Shown one piece after another: positions 19,285 through 29,282 of a DNA stretch of 30,429 bases. Origin of the DNA: Phaeoceros laevis. Lineage: Eukaryota > Anthocerotophyta > Anthocerotopsida > Notothyladales. A program made the translations under genes and the position numbers. Numbering within the stretch: the stretch's first letter is position 1; each line of letters begins with the position of its first letter. The stretch covers positions 1 to 30,429 of the forward strand of contig JBNGIQ010009231.1 in the NCBI GenBank assembly GCA_049999765.1. Direction: 5' to 3'. Below the pieces are notes generated by a model that did no database searches, was not told where the DNA came from, and saw only the letters and a list, made by a program, of their open reading frames with translations.

Positions 19285-21282
19285 AGTAGTTCATGCTTTA
19301 TTGTAATCCGGACCAGATATGCCTAGGATTAAGATGATTGTCAATAATATGCGACCACTGGTAGCAAGTTCTAACCAACTAGCTAGTAACGTATGATTTC
19401 AATCTATAAAGCAGTGTCGGCCATCGTGGCCAGGCGTGAGCAACATGTGCTTTTCCCATCTCTTATGAGGGATCCAAATCGCAAGTATGCTCTAGGTTTC
19501 ACCGGTTCCTGGAAATACCCTAGGGGCTCGCCTCGCTAGACACAAACGACCCTCGTGCTATCAATATTGATGTATTCATGAAGAAATGGCGAGCTGTACA
19601 GCGGGTTTCTCGTCACCCGATCCACCCTGACGAGCCTGTGACACCCGAGCCGCGCTGCCGGGCCTACTCTTGCAATCAGGAGCGCTGCTGCGATTTGGTT
19701 TCGCTTCAAGTTGCAATTGAGAGATTAAATTCTATGAAAGTCCCAAGGGCGGTGCTAGCACCAAGCCTTACCACCTTAAGTAGACTATGTGCGCCTTGCT
19801 TGTTGCTCAAGCCTCTTTACCGGGGCATGAAATTCCCTTTCTAAATATTGTCTCATTTTATTTTCCTTCCCTAATTATATTTACCCATTGGAAGTCTCTC
19901 GGACTCTCCCACTTACTACTCGGAAGTCATTTTTTAACCTCAATCTTATTATATTTCGCCATTTTCTCGTATTTTCACCTAGCATTTATTTAGTGGTGGT
20001 TCACTTGCACAATTTCTGCACCGGCTAAGTCGTCGTTCAAACTCTCGTATGCGTGTCCCACGACAATAGTCTCAAGAGAGTGCACTAACTATGTGCAAGT
20101 GTAAGCACAGCCGTTCTGGTCGAAACCGACCCAAAACTTCGAATGTACAGTGCGTTTGCTCGATCACCAATCTCCCTACTTAGTGCAACGAGAAATTTAG
20201 CGTAGTGCTGCTTTTGCATCATGGACAGCTTGTCCGTTGCTTGCCCGCGAACTCCGCTATCCAACGATAGGGAGTCTATCAGAAGTTGCTTCATGGCCAT
20301 GGCACTCAAAATGCCCGCGGTGATGTGGACTCCACTCTCATAGTATGACTCAAATGCAAGTAGGTTTGAAAAGTTTTGGAACATTGAAACCCTAAAAGTA
20401 ATGGCAACATGGGATGTTTGTGAACTAGAAGTGCAATTAATGCTGAAATGTGAGTGAAATAGCTCAAATATGTGAGTGACTTGGCCAAGAGTTGGGGCGA
20501 GAAAGAACAACACAGTTGGGCGAAAAAAAGGTTGAAGTTGAGCAAAAATGAATGTGCATTGGGCAAAATGGGTCAAAAGTGTGTATTTAAAATTGCAACT
20601 ATGTGAGCGTGAGCATGTGCAAACGGACTTCCGTACAATATGGCTTGACAAGTGCACAAGCTTGCTAATTAATCATTGGGAACTTCAAACACAAAGTAGG
20701 ACCTGGCCACATTACTTGGTAGCGATCGTGGTGATCGCCACTAGGGCTGTTGTTGCACACATGTGCCACTTCTTTGTAGCTAGCTTTAGCACCAACTTTC
20801 ACCAGCCGATGAAGGCCGAAGCTCACTTCTTCGTAGCTGGTTTTAGCACCAACTTCCACCAGTCGATGAAGGCCGAAGCCCATCCTCGCTACCCACATGT
20901 ACACTAGTTACTTAATGTCAAGCTTAGCTTCCGGGTTCCATTCAATATGGTTGACTAATCTTGAACCAAGCAAGGGTTGAGTAGAAAAGGGCGCGAGGTG
21001 GTTGCGGACGAGCAAGCATGCTTCTAGGTACCACTTGTGCACAAGGTCCTTACTTTAGCAATTTTTTTCTAAATTTGGTGGAGCGAGGGACTATTGAGAT
21101 GTTCAAACTAACTTAGTTGTATGTGGCACTTTGGTATGGAATAATATTTGCATCATTCGACAAGTTTAGGGCTAGTAACTTAAAGTGGTTAGAGGGGCTT
21201 GACTCATCTGCCATTTGAACAACTTGCTGAGACAATGTACTCCAATTTATATCCATTTCTTCACTTTAGCCTATCCTCATCT
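19285..21282. other. Intergenic region without a recognisable gene
   Basis: No domain is recognised. The longest minus-strand frame (to 20085) has its first ATG at 20384, giving 99 codons; its C-terminal half (for example QKQHYAKFLVALSREIGD) looks protein-like, but I cannot assign it. The stretch also holds the 57-bp tandem duplication at 20767-20880. Confidence 0.4.
20767..20880. repeat. Tandem duplication, 2 x 57 bp
   Basis: Units 20767-20823 and 20824-20880 are the same length and differ at only a few bases. Because 57 is a multiple of three, a frame on either strand shows a 19-residue repeat (plus strand: HFFVASFSTNFHQPMKAEA). No gene is established here, so the peptide repeat may mean nothing. 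Confidence 0.85.
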
Positions 21283-21722
21283 TGTGGCGCTTGACTGTGT
21301 CCATAACTAACTGCATGCTGGGGTTAGGTAACTTAGATAGTTAAGATTTGGCTAGTGATTTGGCGAGGGTTAGTTTAGTGAACGGAACAGATAGGAGGGC
21401 TGGCATTCCGTTAGGGAACGGAACGGGGTCATAAGCCTCCATTGCTGTAACTTGCGACTATCAATTGTTCGTGGAGCTTCGGTCATGGGGGAGGCTTGCG
21501 ACGTGTCTTGTCCTCGACCCGGCAGTAGCTCGGCGGGGGTGCCGAGCTGGATACAGTGATCGAGCAGTATGCCTGCTTCAGGGCTGCAACATGGCTGGGG
21601 GGGTTGGGAGGTCATCGTGTGGCGGCGCGGCTGCTTGAAACCTCCATCCCAAGCAGAGGGTGGTCGCCACCCTGGTGCTTGGTTAGGTTAGGACGATAGT
21701 TGGTTCTGCATAGAGCCTTTCC
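21283..21722 (+). repeat. 5' LTR (440 bp)
   Basis: Starts TGTGGCGCTTGAC and ends GCATAGAGCCTTTCC next to the primer-binding site. Same length as the 3' LTR with about 97.5% identity by eye. Confidence 0.9.
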
Positions 21723-21735
21723 TGGTATCAGAGCC
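21723..21735 (+). other. Primer-binding site for initiator tRNA-Met
   Basis: tggtatcagagcc is complementary to the 3' end of plant initiator tRNA-Met, the commonest primer of plant LTR retrotransposons. It directly abuts the 5' LTR. Confidence 0.92.
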
Positions 21736-21955
21736 CTGGCAGCAATGTTAGACATTGCTCTTCCTGTGGATTGGGAACGAGGGTTCATGTGTAGTTTTTT
21801 TTTTTTAGCGACTAGGTTCATGTGTAGTTGTTTGAATTGTTTTGTTTGGTTTGTAACGTGTTCATCACTTTGTTTTCTGTTTGATGTGTAGCCCTCTTAG
21901 ATAGAGTAGGTACTCTGCATTTTCTCGTTCAAGCCAGACTAGATTGTAGGCATTG

Positions 21956-23398
21956 ATGGCTGCCGCTGTGACCATGCATGATACAAGTGCTAGGTGGAGA
22001 TTTGGTCCACATAGTCCTGAAGTAGTGCCTGAGGTCCCGGGCACCATGGAAACTCTTAATCCCTATGGCGTAGCAGTGAGCATGTCAAGAAGCTTCCTTA
22101 GCACCTCTGCTAACACAGGGTCGATGACAGGCATGACCTCTGTTAAACCATTCGTGCCTCCAGGTGTAACCTACGCAGCTCCTTGGGGTGTGAAGTTCAA
22201 AGTGACAAAGTTCAATGGTGGAAGAGATACAGTCTTAGCAGGGTGCTGGCTACGGGACCTAGGACAGGCAGCTTACATACATCAATGGGACTCTCTGTAT
22301 GGCCTTTGGGTAGCCAGCAGCAGCCTCACTGGGTTAGCTGCTATCTGGTTTTCAGGATTGGAAGATGAATTTATGAATCATCCGGTTGGGCCTGATGGAG
22401 GGTGGGCATTATTCTTTCAAGCTTTCTATGAGAGATATGTAGTAACTCATGAGTATCTGCTGAGAAAAGAGTATGAAGAGAAAACGCAAGGCTGTGGAGA
22501 GACTATTGTTGAATATGCTGACTCTTTGCGTTTACTTGCGTTGAAGTTAGGGCTGATCATTGACGGGATGGATGTTCGAGACAAATTCATGAGAGGTCTC
22601 TTTGATGAGCAGATGCGAAACATGCTTGATACTGTAGCAAAACTAATACCATCTTCCTTCAAGTATTTGGTGGAGTGGGCCAGAGACTTCGAAGCAAGGA
22701 TGGGAACTTCAACTAGAATCTCAGCAGGGGGAACTATGGTGGACGTTGCAGGAGACGAGGCCAAGAAGCTCATGAACAGCTTGAGTACACTCCGTGACCA
22801 GATTAATTGGCAAGGTCCATTGCTGGCCCTAATGGAACAGAAACTGGAACACTGCTCGAGGCTGCAATATGGAGGGAAATGGCCCGAAGCCGATTATCTC
22901 CAACATGCGACACCAAGGGTGAAGGGACCTCAAGTGGATAGTACAGCTATAGCTTTTACTGTACCCACTGACTCTCTTAAGAACAAGTCTGGTCTGGATG
23001 TAGCTCATGCAGTATATTTGCTGGATACAGACATAGAGGATGCGACCTTACAGTCGAAAGGTGGCAAGCAGCAGCTTCGAAGCGTACCCAAATCTACGGA
23101 CATGCACAAGGGTATCATCGAAGCAGTAGGTGTGTCTTGCGGGAAGGAGAGAATCAATGTCCCCTCCTTCCCTAACGTAAATGGTTTCGAGAGGGCCCTT
23201 GGACCTATAGTGGAAAAGGGATCAAGGCCTGGAGCCCGGGCCAAGGAGACTCCAGTCAAAAACAAGACTTCAACTCCATTCTACGGTAACAATCAGTGCA
23301 GGGAATTGACTGGCCAGACTGGAGGGACTTGGAATACGAAGCCAGTCCCATGTAATGAGCATGGCCATACACAAGGGAAGCTGCCTTGGTTTGCGTAG
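21956..23398 (+). CDS. Retrotransposon gag protein
   Basis: Gag forms the virus-like particle of the retrotransposon. ATG 21956 opens a 480-codon frame ending at TAG 23398. Residues about 75-245 fit the Ty3/gypsy gag domain: KVTKFNGGRD, then CWLRDLGQAAYIHQWDS, a Trp-containing core, FQAFYERYVVTHEYLLRKEY and ETIVEYADSLRLLALKLG, ending with DKFMRGLFDEQMRN. The C-terminal 230 residues are polar and poorly conserved. A CCHC zinc knuckle is expected near the end, but only a fragment (VPCNEHGHTQ) is visible, so the knuckle is missing or decayed. The frame is otherwise intact, unlike the other transposon genes here, in keeping with the near-identical LTRs. Confidence 0.85.
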   Translation: MAAAVTMHDTSARWRFGPHSPEVVPEVPGTMETLNPYGVAVSMSRSFLSTSANTGSMTGMTSVKPFVPPGVTYAAPWGVKFKVTKFNGGRDTVLAGCWLRDLGQAAYIHQWDSLYGLWVASSSLTGLAAIWFSGLEDEFMNHPVGPDGGWALFFQAFYERYVVTHEYLLRKEYEEKTQGCGETIVEYADSLRLLALKLGLIIDGMDVRDKFMRGLFDEQMRNMLDTVAKLIPSSFKYLVEWARDFEARMGTSTRISAGGTMVDVAGDEAKKLMNSLSTLRDQINWQGPLLALMEQKLEHCSRLQYGGKWPEADYLQHATPRVKGPQVDSTAIAFTVPTDSLKNKSGLDVAHAVYLLDTDIEDATLQSKGGKQQLRSVPKSTDMHKGIIEAVGVSCGKERINVPSFPNVNGFERALGPIVEKGSRPGARAKETPVKNKTSTPFYGNNQCRELTGQTGGTWNTKPVPCNEHGHTQGKLPWFA

Positions 23399-23597
23399 TA
23401 TTGTCCAGGTGTGGGGACGTGGAGAAGGTAGTACCTAGAGGGACGGCACAAAACAAGATGGCGAGAAGTGGATACGGCTCTGAGCTGCCTACAGCACTTC
23501 AAATGCATGAGGGAGAGGGTTCATGTACATGTGCATTATGGCAAGCCGTTCTGCCTTGGGATAAAATGCTAATTCAAGTTGCTCCTTCAAATGCTAC

Positions 23598-23711
23598 AGG
23601 GAAGGCCATTATTGTTCGCATTGTCAAACATGCTAGGCTCTGGAAGCCCCCTTGAGGGAAGGCCATTATTGTTCGCACTGTCAAAAAATGCTAGGCTCTG
23701 GAAGCCCCCCG
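23598..23711. repeat. Tandem duplication, 2 x about 57 bp, inside the LTR element
   Basis: The unit starting agggaaggccattattgttc recurs at 23655 with a few base changes and one or two added A. Confidence 0.88.
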
Positions 23712-24090
23712 ACCAGGACGTTATGATATTTGTCAAGTGCATTTCTTTGACTTGAGATTGTAGAGACAATTCTACATGTTGAGGGAGCGACCCGACATGG
23801 ATTTTGTGCGATGATAGCCTTGGAGAGTTTTACAGACTGCAAGTAGCTGGGCTTGAGAACTGTGGAACACATGGCGAGTTAAGCTTAAACGGAGCACGGG
23901 CTAGAAATAGGATCATACTGGACATCAGTGGTGAAGGAATACTAGCCGGTATTTACACGAGTGCACACAACGAAGGGAGTGAATTGGTCTCATGAAGGTG
24001 ATAGTTCCTTGTGGCAACAACCTTTTGACATGCCTAGAATCATGATGAAAGCATGGTGTCTAAAGTTACCGACTTATCAATATGGGACTG

Positions 24091-24248
24091 CATACTGTAC
24101 AAGAGTACGACTCCGGGCTTAGCATGGAATTTGACACATATGTCTCTGGACAGGTCATTAGAATACGTGCATACTGTACAAGAGTACGACTCCGGGCTTA
24201 GCATGGAATTTGACACATATGTCTCTGGACAGGTCATTAGAATACGTG
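24091..24248. repeat. Tandem duplication, 2 x 79 bp, identical copies
   Basis: 24091-24169 and 24170-24248 match at every position I compared. This duplication is younger than the 57-bp ones, or has been homogenised. Confidence 0.93.
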
Positions 24249-24835
24249 AATAGTTCTCTACTAATGGCCAGGTGTGGTGTAAGTAGACCTGCAGATTATA
24301 TGCGATGGTGTTATGGCTTGTGGCCAGTATGGTACCTCTTCAGGCTACATGTGGTGGTGGTATGGCTTATTGGTACAATACTCTAATATGTATGAGGGGT
24401 GTAAATGATGCAACCATGATGGCTAAGCTGAGAAGTCGTCTTTACAGGAATGATGTGGGCAAACGGGTTGCCTAGCCAAGGTTGGAGTTATAATTACATG
24501 GTTCCCAGTTTCCAAGAAATCTACTTAGGAGAGACCGTGAGTGCACTCAGTGGAGGGAATGAGCATGCTTGGCATTGGAGCTCATGTAGACCTACAGCTT
24601 CTTTACAAGACCACGGGTATTTGCTTACACTTTTATGACTTCGGGATGCGTGATGACAAGACCACAAGAGCATTCAACAACATACATTGTTACAGGAACC
24701 CGCACCCTGCTGGGATGCATGATGGAGAATGAGGCTCTGCGGGTTTTGCAAGGATATGCACCAAACCGTCAAGCATGAGTTCTTGAGATGTTGGAGGGTG
24801 TCTACAAGTCTTTTGATTCCCGGCTTTGCCTGGAA

Positions 24836-24850
24836 TTTTTGCGGGGGGTG
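24836..24850 (+). other. Polypurine-like tract of the LTR element
   Basis: tttttgcggggggtg lies just before the 3' LTR. In an LTR element the polypurine tract normally touches the LTR; here gcgccacaat (24851-24860) intervenes. Confidence 0.5.
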
Positions 24851-24868
24851 GCGCCACAATTGTGGCGC
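24851..24868. repeat. 18-bp perfect palindrome at the junction of interior and 3' LTR
   Basis: gcgccacaattgtggcgc equals its reverse complement. Its right half is the first 8 bp of the 3' LTR plus one base. Its left half, ggcgccacaat with the base before it, is repeated directly after the 3' LTR at 25301-25311. Confidence 0.85.
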
Positions 24869-25300
24869 TTGACTATGTCCATAACTAACTGCATGCTGGG
24901 GTTAGGTAACTTAGATAGTTAAGATTTGGCTAGTGGTTTGGCGAGGGTTGGTTTAGTGAACGGAACAGATAGGAGGGCTGGCATTCCGTTAGGGAACGGA
25001 ACGGGGTCATAAGCCTCCGTTGCTGTAACTTGCGACTATCAATTGTTCGTGGAGCTTCGGTCATGGGGGAGGCTTGCGACATGTCTTATCCTCGACCCGG
25101 CAGTAGCTTGGCGAGGGTGCCGAGCTGGATACAGCGATCGAGCAGTATGCCTGCTTCAGGGCTGCGACATGGCTGGGGGCGTTGGGAGGTCATCGTGTGG
25201 CGGCGCGGCTGCTTGAAACCTCCATCCCAAGCAGAGGGTGGTCGCCACCCTGGTGCTTGGTTAGGTTAGGACGATAGTTGGTTCTGCATAGAGCCTTTCC
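24861..25300 (+). repeat. 3' LTR (440 bp)
   Basis: Same length and ends as the 5' LTR. It is followed by ggcgccacaatctaat, whose first 11 bases also stand just before this LTR at 24850-24860. Confidence 0.9.
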
Positions 25301-27341
25301 GGCGCCACAATCTAATACCTTACTGATTCTAAAGGGCACAACGGAAACTCTAGGATCAGAGCATGAATTTTGAGTTGGTACGCCGCGTGAGTGATATAAG
25401 TGACCAATGGAACTTCCTAATTGTTTCATACTTAAACTAGCTAATAAATATGTCACTAGCTAGACTAGTCTAGCTAGATGCTTCATCCATTGTACAACTT
25501 GGACTGTGGGAACTTTCTAATCAGTTAATATTTAAGCTAGCTAATAAATATGTCACTAGCTAGACTAGGCTAGCTAGATGTTTTATCCCTTGGCTTACAA
25601 CTTGGATTGTGGTATAACAATCTTGTGCTTCAAGAGATATATATGATATGTTGAGTGACAGACTCCACATGCAAGTTGCCTTTTGAGGCGATTTAAACTA
25701 TAAAGCGTGTTATTCACACCAAAAAATTTAAGTCAAAATGTTTGAAATTTTTAGATATGGGTTGTTCAATAAGATTCTCCTTTGCAAGCTCCTGCAACCT
25801 GTGGTGCAGGAATAATGCGGTGTCCCTAATGCCACATCACTTGACTTTGATATGCAAAGGTTTGAGAAATGACAAGGATGACCCTGCTAACATGATTTTG
25901 ACATTGGTTCTCCTAACGATACACCAATTCTCCACCCAAAGCATCTAGAAATCAATTGTTAGAGGTATGCTTACTACCATGCTATGCCCACCGCACCACG
26001 CGAGGGCTACATGACTTCACAAAACACCACCCTAATATAGTAGGAGGGTGTGCTTATTTTATGTACCCCATAGTTAAGACCTCCATGGATTGGGTGATGC
26101 CGCCTCGGGAGCTCTTAAGGGAACTTTCGGAACCGTAGAATGGTTCTGGCCAAACCACGCTTCCATGGTGGAAGGAAGGTGGATTTAGAGTGCTTGACGG
26201 AGTACTAGCTTGATGGGGGGATAGTTTAGTTTCAGAGGAAACCACTATGCACTACTTTTGACTTCAGGTCAGGTGTTGCACGACGTTGCAGAAGACCGTG
26301 GTTAGCTTTCTGCTGATATTGCTGATACATGAATTGGTCTTATATTGTGTTTTATACTGTAGCCAGAATTTAATCCAAATCAATCATCAGCTGGTTGGAG
26401 CCGTGAGGTGTCGACCTCTGGAGGCCTTTGGAAGATTGGCTGTGCATCATCGGTTTAGGAGGCTCCCTGTCGGAACGCATGCGCAGCTGCAACTGCCTTT
26501 GCCAAGGCTGCAGCCTCCTACTTCAACCCGTGGGGGGATTGGATACTCCTAGCAGCAGGGACCAGGGACCTAGCTGCCTAGGTGCTCCAAGGGCAGACCT
26601 CCTCCACCATCTTTTAAAGCTGTCGACCGCTACCTCATTTAATACAATATTGGCGATACTCAAAGTATCCAATTTTACGCTGCAGTGCGCGTCTCGCACA
26701 TGGAGTACGAAACTCTTGTGGAGAATTGTGGAGAATTGTGGTCTCCACCACAGTCTGTAGTGGACAAGGACAAGGACCCTCCACTTACTACCTGGAACGC
26801 AGCATGAGGGCTTTAGCTAGGCATTCACTACTCGTTGCACATTTGTGCTACTAGATTGTACGTCTGGTATGAAATTAAAGCTCTCCTGCCCCTTCAGAGC
26901 CAAGACGCTTGTGTCTCTCTCAAAACAGCTTGGACGACGCTTGTGTCTCTCTCATCAAACAGCTCGCATGTCTCCAGTCAGTTTGTCAACCTTCGGTGGT
27001 AGCCAACTTGCAAGTTGGCAGAGCCGATGCGCCGATGCTTATCTCATCCACGCGGTTCCCGCGAAAATCTGATGCGGTTTCTAAAGTGAGAAAGGGCCGC
27101 GTGAGCTTGCCCACGAGATCCTTTGAGGGTCGTGCCCAGTCGTGCCTTGAGCGTGAAGTTTGCTGTGCTGCACTGGAGCACAATTGTCTGGATTACCGAT
27201 ACTGCCGAGTGCTCTGAGGATATAGCCTGGCTGGATCGGGGAACCGGACGCACTTGCAAGCAAACTTCATTCCCTCATTGCTTCATTCTTCAGCAGGAGG
27301 GAGTGATCCATCCACTTCTCCGGGCTGCGCAAGCTTCCAAG
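25301..27341. other. Intergenic region upstream of the metacaspase gene
   Basis: No supported gene. It holds a tandem duplication with a 100-bp period (25409-25610) and, on the right, the promoter and leader of the metacaspase. The metacaspase frame stays open back to about 27123 but has no ATG there that would make a better start. Confidence 0.45.
25409..25610. repeat. Tandem duplication, 2 x about 100 bp, CTAG-rich
   Basis: gctaataaatatgtcactag begins at 25440 and again at 25540, embedded in longer similar units. Each unit carries a ctagctaga-rich segment able to form a small inverted repeat. Confidence 0.85.
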
Positions 27342-28604
27342 ATGGTGAAGAAGGCAGTTCTCATCGGGTGCAACTACCCCGGCACTCCGGAGCAGCTCAA
27401 TGGCTGCTGCAACGATGTGCAACGGTTCTACGCAGTTCTCATCGACCGTTTCGGATTCGAGCCGGAGAACATCCAGGTGCTGATAGACAACATAGAGGGA
27501 TTCACGTTGCCTACCGGTGCCAACATCCGCAAGGCACTCGCCAACCTGGTAGACGGAGTGGAACCTGGTGATGTCCTGGTTGTCCAGTACAGCGGGCACG
27601 GAACCCGAGTGCCTCCTGAAACCGGAGAGGACGATGACACCGGCTACGACGAGTGCATCTACCCGGCCGACGGCAACCTGCTCACCGGTGAGTGCCGCCT
27701 TGCTGACCTACTCCTCCTCCATCTCCTCCCTTCCGATCCGCTGGAAGAACTGTTGAGCATTGTTGAGCTGACAATTGTTGCGGCATTCACAGATGATGAC
27801 TTCAGGGAGGTGGTGAACAAGGTGCCGGAGGGCGCCAGCATCACCATTGTGTCTGACTCCTGCCACAGCGGGGGCCTGATTGATCACGGATTGGAGCAGA
27901 TCGGCAACTCCTCCGACACCAACGAGGAGGCGGCCGCGGCCAGGGAAGTAGAGGAAGGGTACGAGGAAGAGGAAAAGGAGGAGGAAGAGGAAGAGGATAC
28001 CCCTGCCCCTGTGGAGGAGCCGGAAGGCACCAAAGGCAAGGCTGTGTCCTCGGAGCGGCTGCTGGAGATCCTGAGCGAGAGGAGAGGGGAGGCTGTGGAT
28101 TTCGGCAACATCCGCACCTCGCTGTACGACACCTACGGGGAAGACGCCAGCGCCAAGGTGAAGGTGTTTGTGAACGCTACCGCGCGGCGGGTGCAGAGTG
28201 GAGACTACGAGGTGCGGAGCCTGGCGGAGCAGTTCCTCCGGCAGAAGCTGGATGATCAGGGTGAAGATTACCTCCGCGTAGCGGACAGGGAACCCTACTC
28301 CGCCTACGCCGGGTCCAAGCCTTCCGAGGAGGAGCAGGTTAGCCCGGATATGGGAATCCTCATCAGCGGGTGCGAATCGTTCCAGACCTCTGCCGACGCC
28401 ATGCCGACTGGGGACCCGGCTGAGGCATACGGCGTGTTAACCAACTCCATCCTCCAGGTGTTGGCCGAAACCGAGGGTAACATCACTAACCGGGACCTTG
28501 TCCGAAGGGTTCGCCAGATCATCCAGAAGGCTGGCTACACCCAGCGGCCCTGCCTCTATTGTAGCGACGAAAACGCTGAAGCCTACTTCATTTGCGAGAT
28601 TTGA
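27342..28604 (+). CDS. Type II metacaspase (AtMC4-like)
   Basis: Calcium-activated cysteine protease cutting after Lys or Arg, acting mostly in the cytosol in wounding and programmed cell death. Exon 1 is 27342-27687 and exon 2 is 27793-28604. The intron (27688-27792, GTGAGT ... CACAG) is placed because splicing restores the family sequence NLLT-DDDFREVVNKVPEG. The spliced protein has 385 residues, normal for type II. The p20 domain runs from MVKKAVLIGCNYPGTPEQL past YSGHGTRVPPETGED (His86) to TIVSDSCHSGGLID (Cys139), the catalytic dyad at the positions known in Arabidopsis MC4. A long linker follows, very acidic (EEEEKEEEEEED), typical of type II and containing the autoprocessing region. The p10 domain includes MGILISGCESFQTSADAMPT. 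The start is the first ATG giving the conserved N-terminus. The gene looks intact. Confidence 0.95.
   Translation: MVKKAVLIGCNYPGTPEQLNGCCNDVQRFYAVLIDRFGFEPENIQVLIDNIEGFTLPTGANIRKALANLVDGVEPGDVLVVQYSGHGTRVPPETGEDDDTGYDECIYPADGNLLTGECRLADLLLLHLLPSDPLEELLSIVELTIVAAFTDDDFREVVNKVPEGASITIVSDSCHSGGLIDHGLEQIGNSSDTNEEAAAAREVEEGYEEEEKEEEEEEDTPAPVEEPEGTKGKAVSSERLLEILSERRGEAVDFGNIRTSLYDTYGEDASAKVKVFVNATARRVQSGDYEVRSLAEQFLRQKLDDQGEDYLRVADREPYSAYAGSKPSEEEQVSPDMGILISGCESFQTSADAMPTGDPAEAYGVLTNSILQVLAETEGNITNRDLVRRVRQIIQKAGYTQRPCLYCSDENAEAYFICEI
27688..27792 (+). other. Metacaspase intron, 105 nt, in frame and without stop codons
   Basis: It starts GTGAGT and ends CACAG. Its length is 35 codons and the frame passes through it unbroken, so keeping it would insert about 35 mostly hydrophobic residues (for example LADLLLLHLLPSDP) into the p20 domain just before DDDFREVV. 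Confidence 0.88.
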
Positions 28605-29282
28605 AGCCGTTAGAAGTTAGAACGGCCCAGAGAACGAACGAAAGTGGCTTCTAAAGCTATCGTGCAAATTGGGTGTTCAAAGCCAGTGATTTTCAAGGAG
28701 CTTCAAAGCCGGTGATGGTTTGGAGGTTTTGGATTGCCCGGAAGTTTGAGAGCAAGCAAACAAAATAGTGCTGAAGTGGGAACAAGAATTTGTGAAGCAT
28801 CCTTTGGATGGTTTCACACATGAGTAAATCCTTTTGATGGTTTCACACATGAGTAAAAAACTATTAACTCCTGATTTGGAGTAAGATAGAAAATTTTACG
28901 CTTGACCCATTCTGGACCTCTACGGACTGGGCTTTGGGCCCGGATTTCGAGGCAGATTTCGTGCCCAAATCTAGATTCCGCATCCAAATCACCCAAAGTG
29001 GCCACGGACAGAGATCTTCATTTTTCACCAGCTTTCACTCGAATTACCTCGATTTCATCCTACGTGGCAGGCTCCAAATCGGCTCCATGCCAAATCCGAT
29101 GCTTTCATCAAATCTTCAAAAAGCACGATAGTTCGCCCAAAGCCCGCTGATTTTAGGACGCCAGTAACTCAAGTTCATCCCAGGTAACTTCTAACCCCCC
29201 TCTCCCTCCCTCTCCGTCCGTCCCGTCCGCGTTCGCCATCGCCAACCAAGCTTGCTTCTCGTTCTCCCCCCCAACTGACGCC
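28605..29282. other. Region between metacaspase and the MYB/SANT gene
   Basis: The 3' untranslated region of the metacaspase, then sequence without a recognised gene. A 29-bp-period duplication (gatggtttcacacatgagta at 28807 and 28836) lies here. If the next gene is part of a Harbinger element, its left end should be in this stretch, but I could not find a convincing terminal repeat because the other end is outside the window. Confidence 0.45.

Larger units (their letters stand above)
23399..24835 (+). other. Non-coding interior of the LTR element
   Basis: Between gag and the 3' LTR I find no pol motifs in any frame. The stretch contains two tandem duplications (23598-23711 and 24091-24248). 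Such filler is common in large non-autonomous LTR elements. Confidence 0.65.
21283..25300 (+). mobile_element. LTR retrotransposon with gag but no pol (non-autonomous, Ty3/gypsy-type gag)
   Basis: Two 440-bp direct repeats (21283-21722 and 24861-25300) flank a 3,138-bp interior. The 5' LTR is followed at once by tggtatcagagcc, the tRNA-Met primer-binding site. A gag frame covers 21956-23398, and a G-rich polypurine-like tract lies before the 3' LTR. No protease, reverse transcriptase, RNase H or integrase is recognisable in the 1.46 kb after gag, so the element must depend on a partner. By eye the LTRs differ at 11 of 440 positions, 10 of them transitions, which points to a fairly recent insertion. 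A clean target duplication directly outside the LTRs is not seen. Confidence 0.9.

Noticed and set aside
20085-20657. 190-codon minus-strand frame
   Set aside because: It starts with GTG; the first ATG leaves 99 codons with no recognisable domain. It is too weak to call a gene.
23598-24248. CRISPR-like or satellite array
   Set aside because: Only two copies of each unit and no spacers; these are tandem duplications inside a retrotransposon, in a plant genome.
26286-26760. Two overlapping plus-strand frames of about 90-110 codons
   Set aside because: No domain, low-complexity content and no splice pattern linking them to the metacaspase.
27123-27341. N-terminal extension of the metacaspase frame
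   Set aside because: It lacks a supporting ATG, and the family N-terminus starts at 27342.
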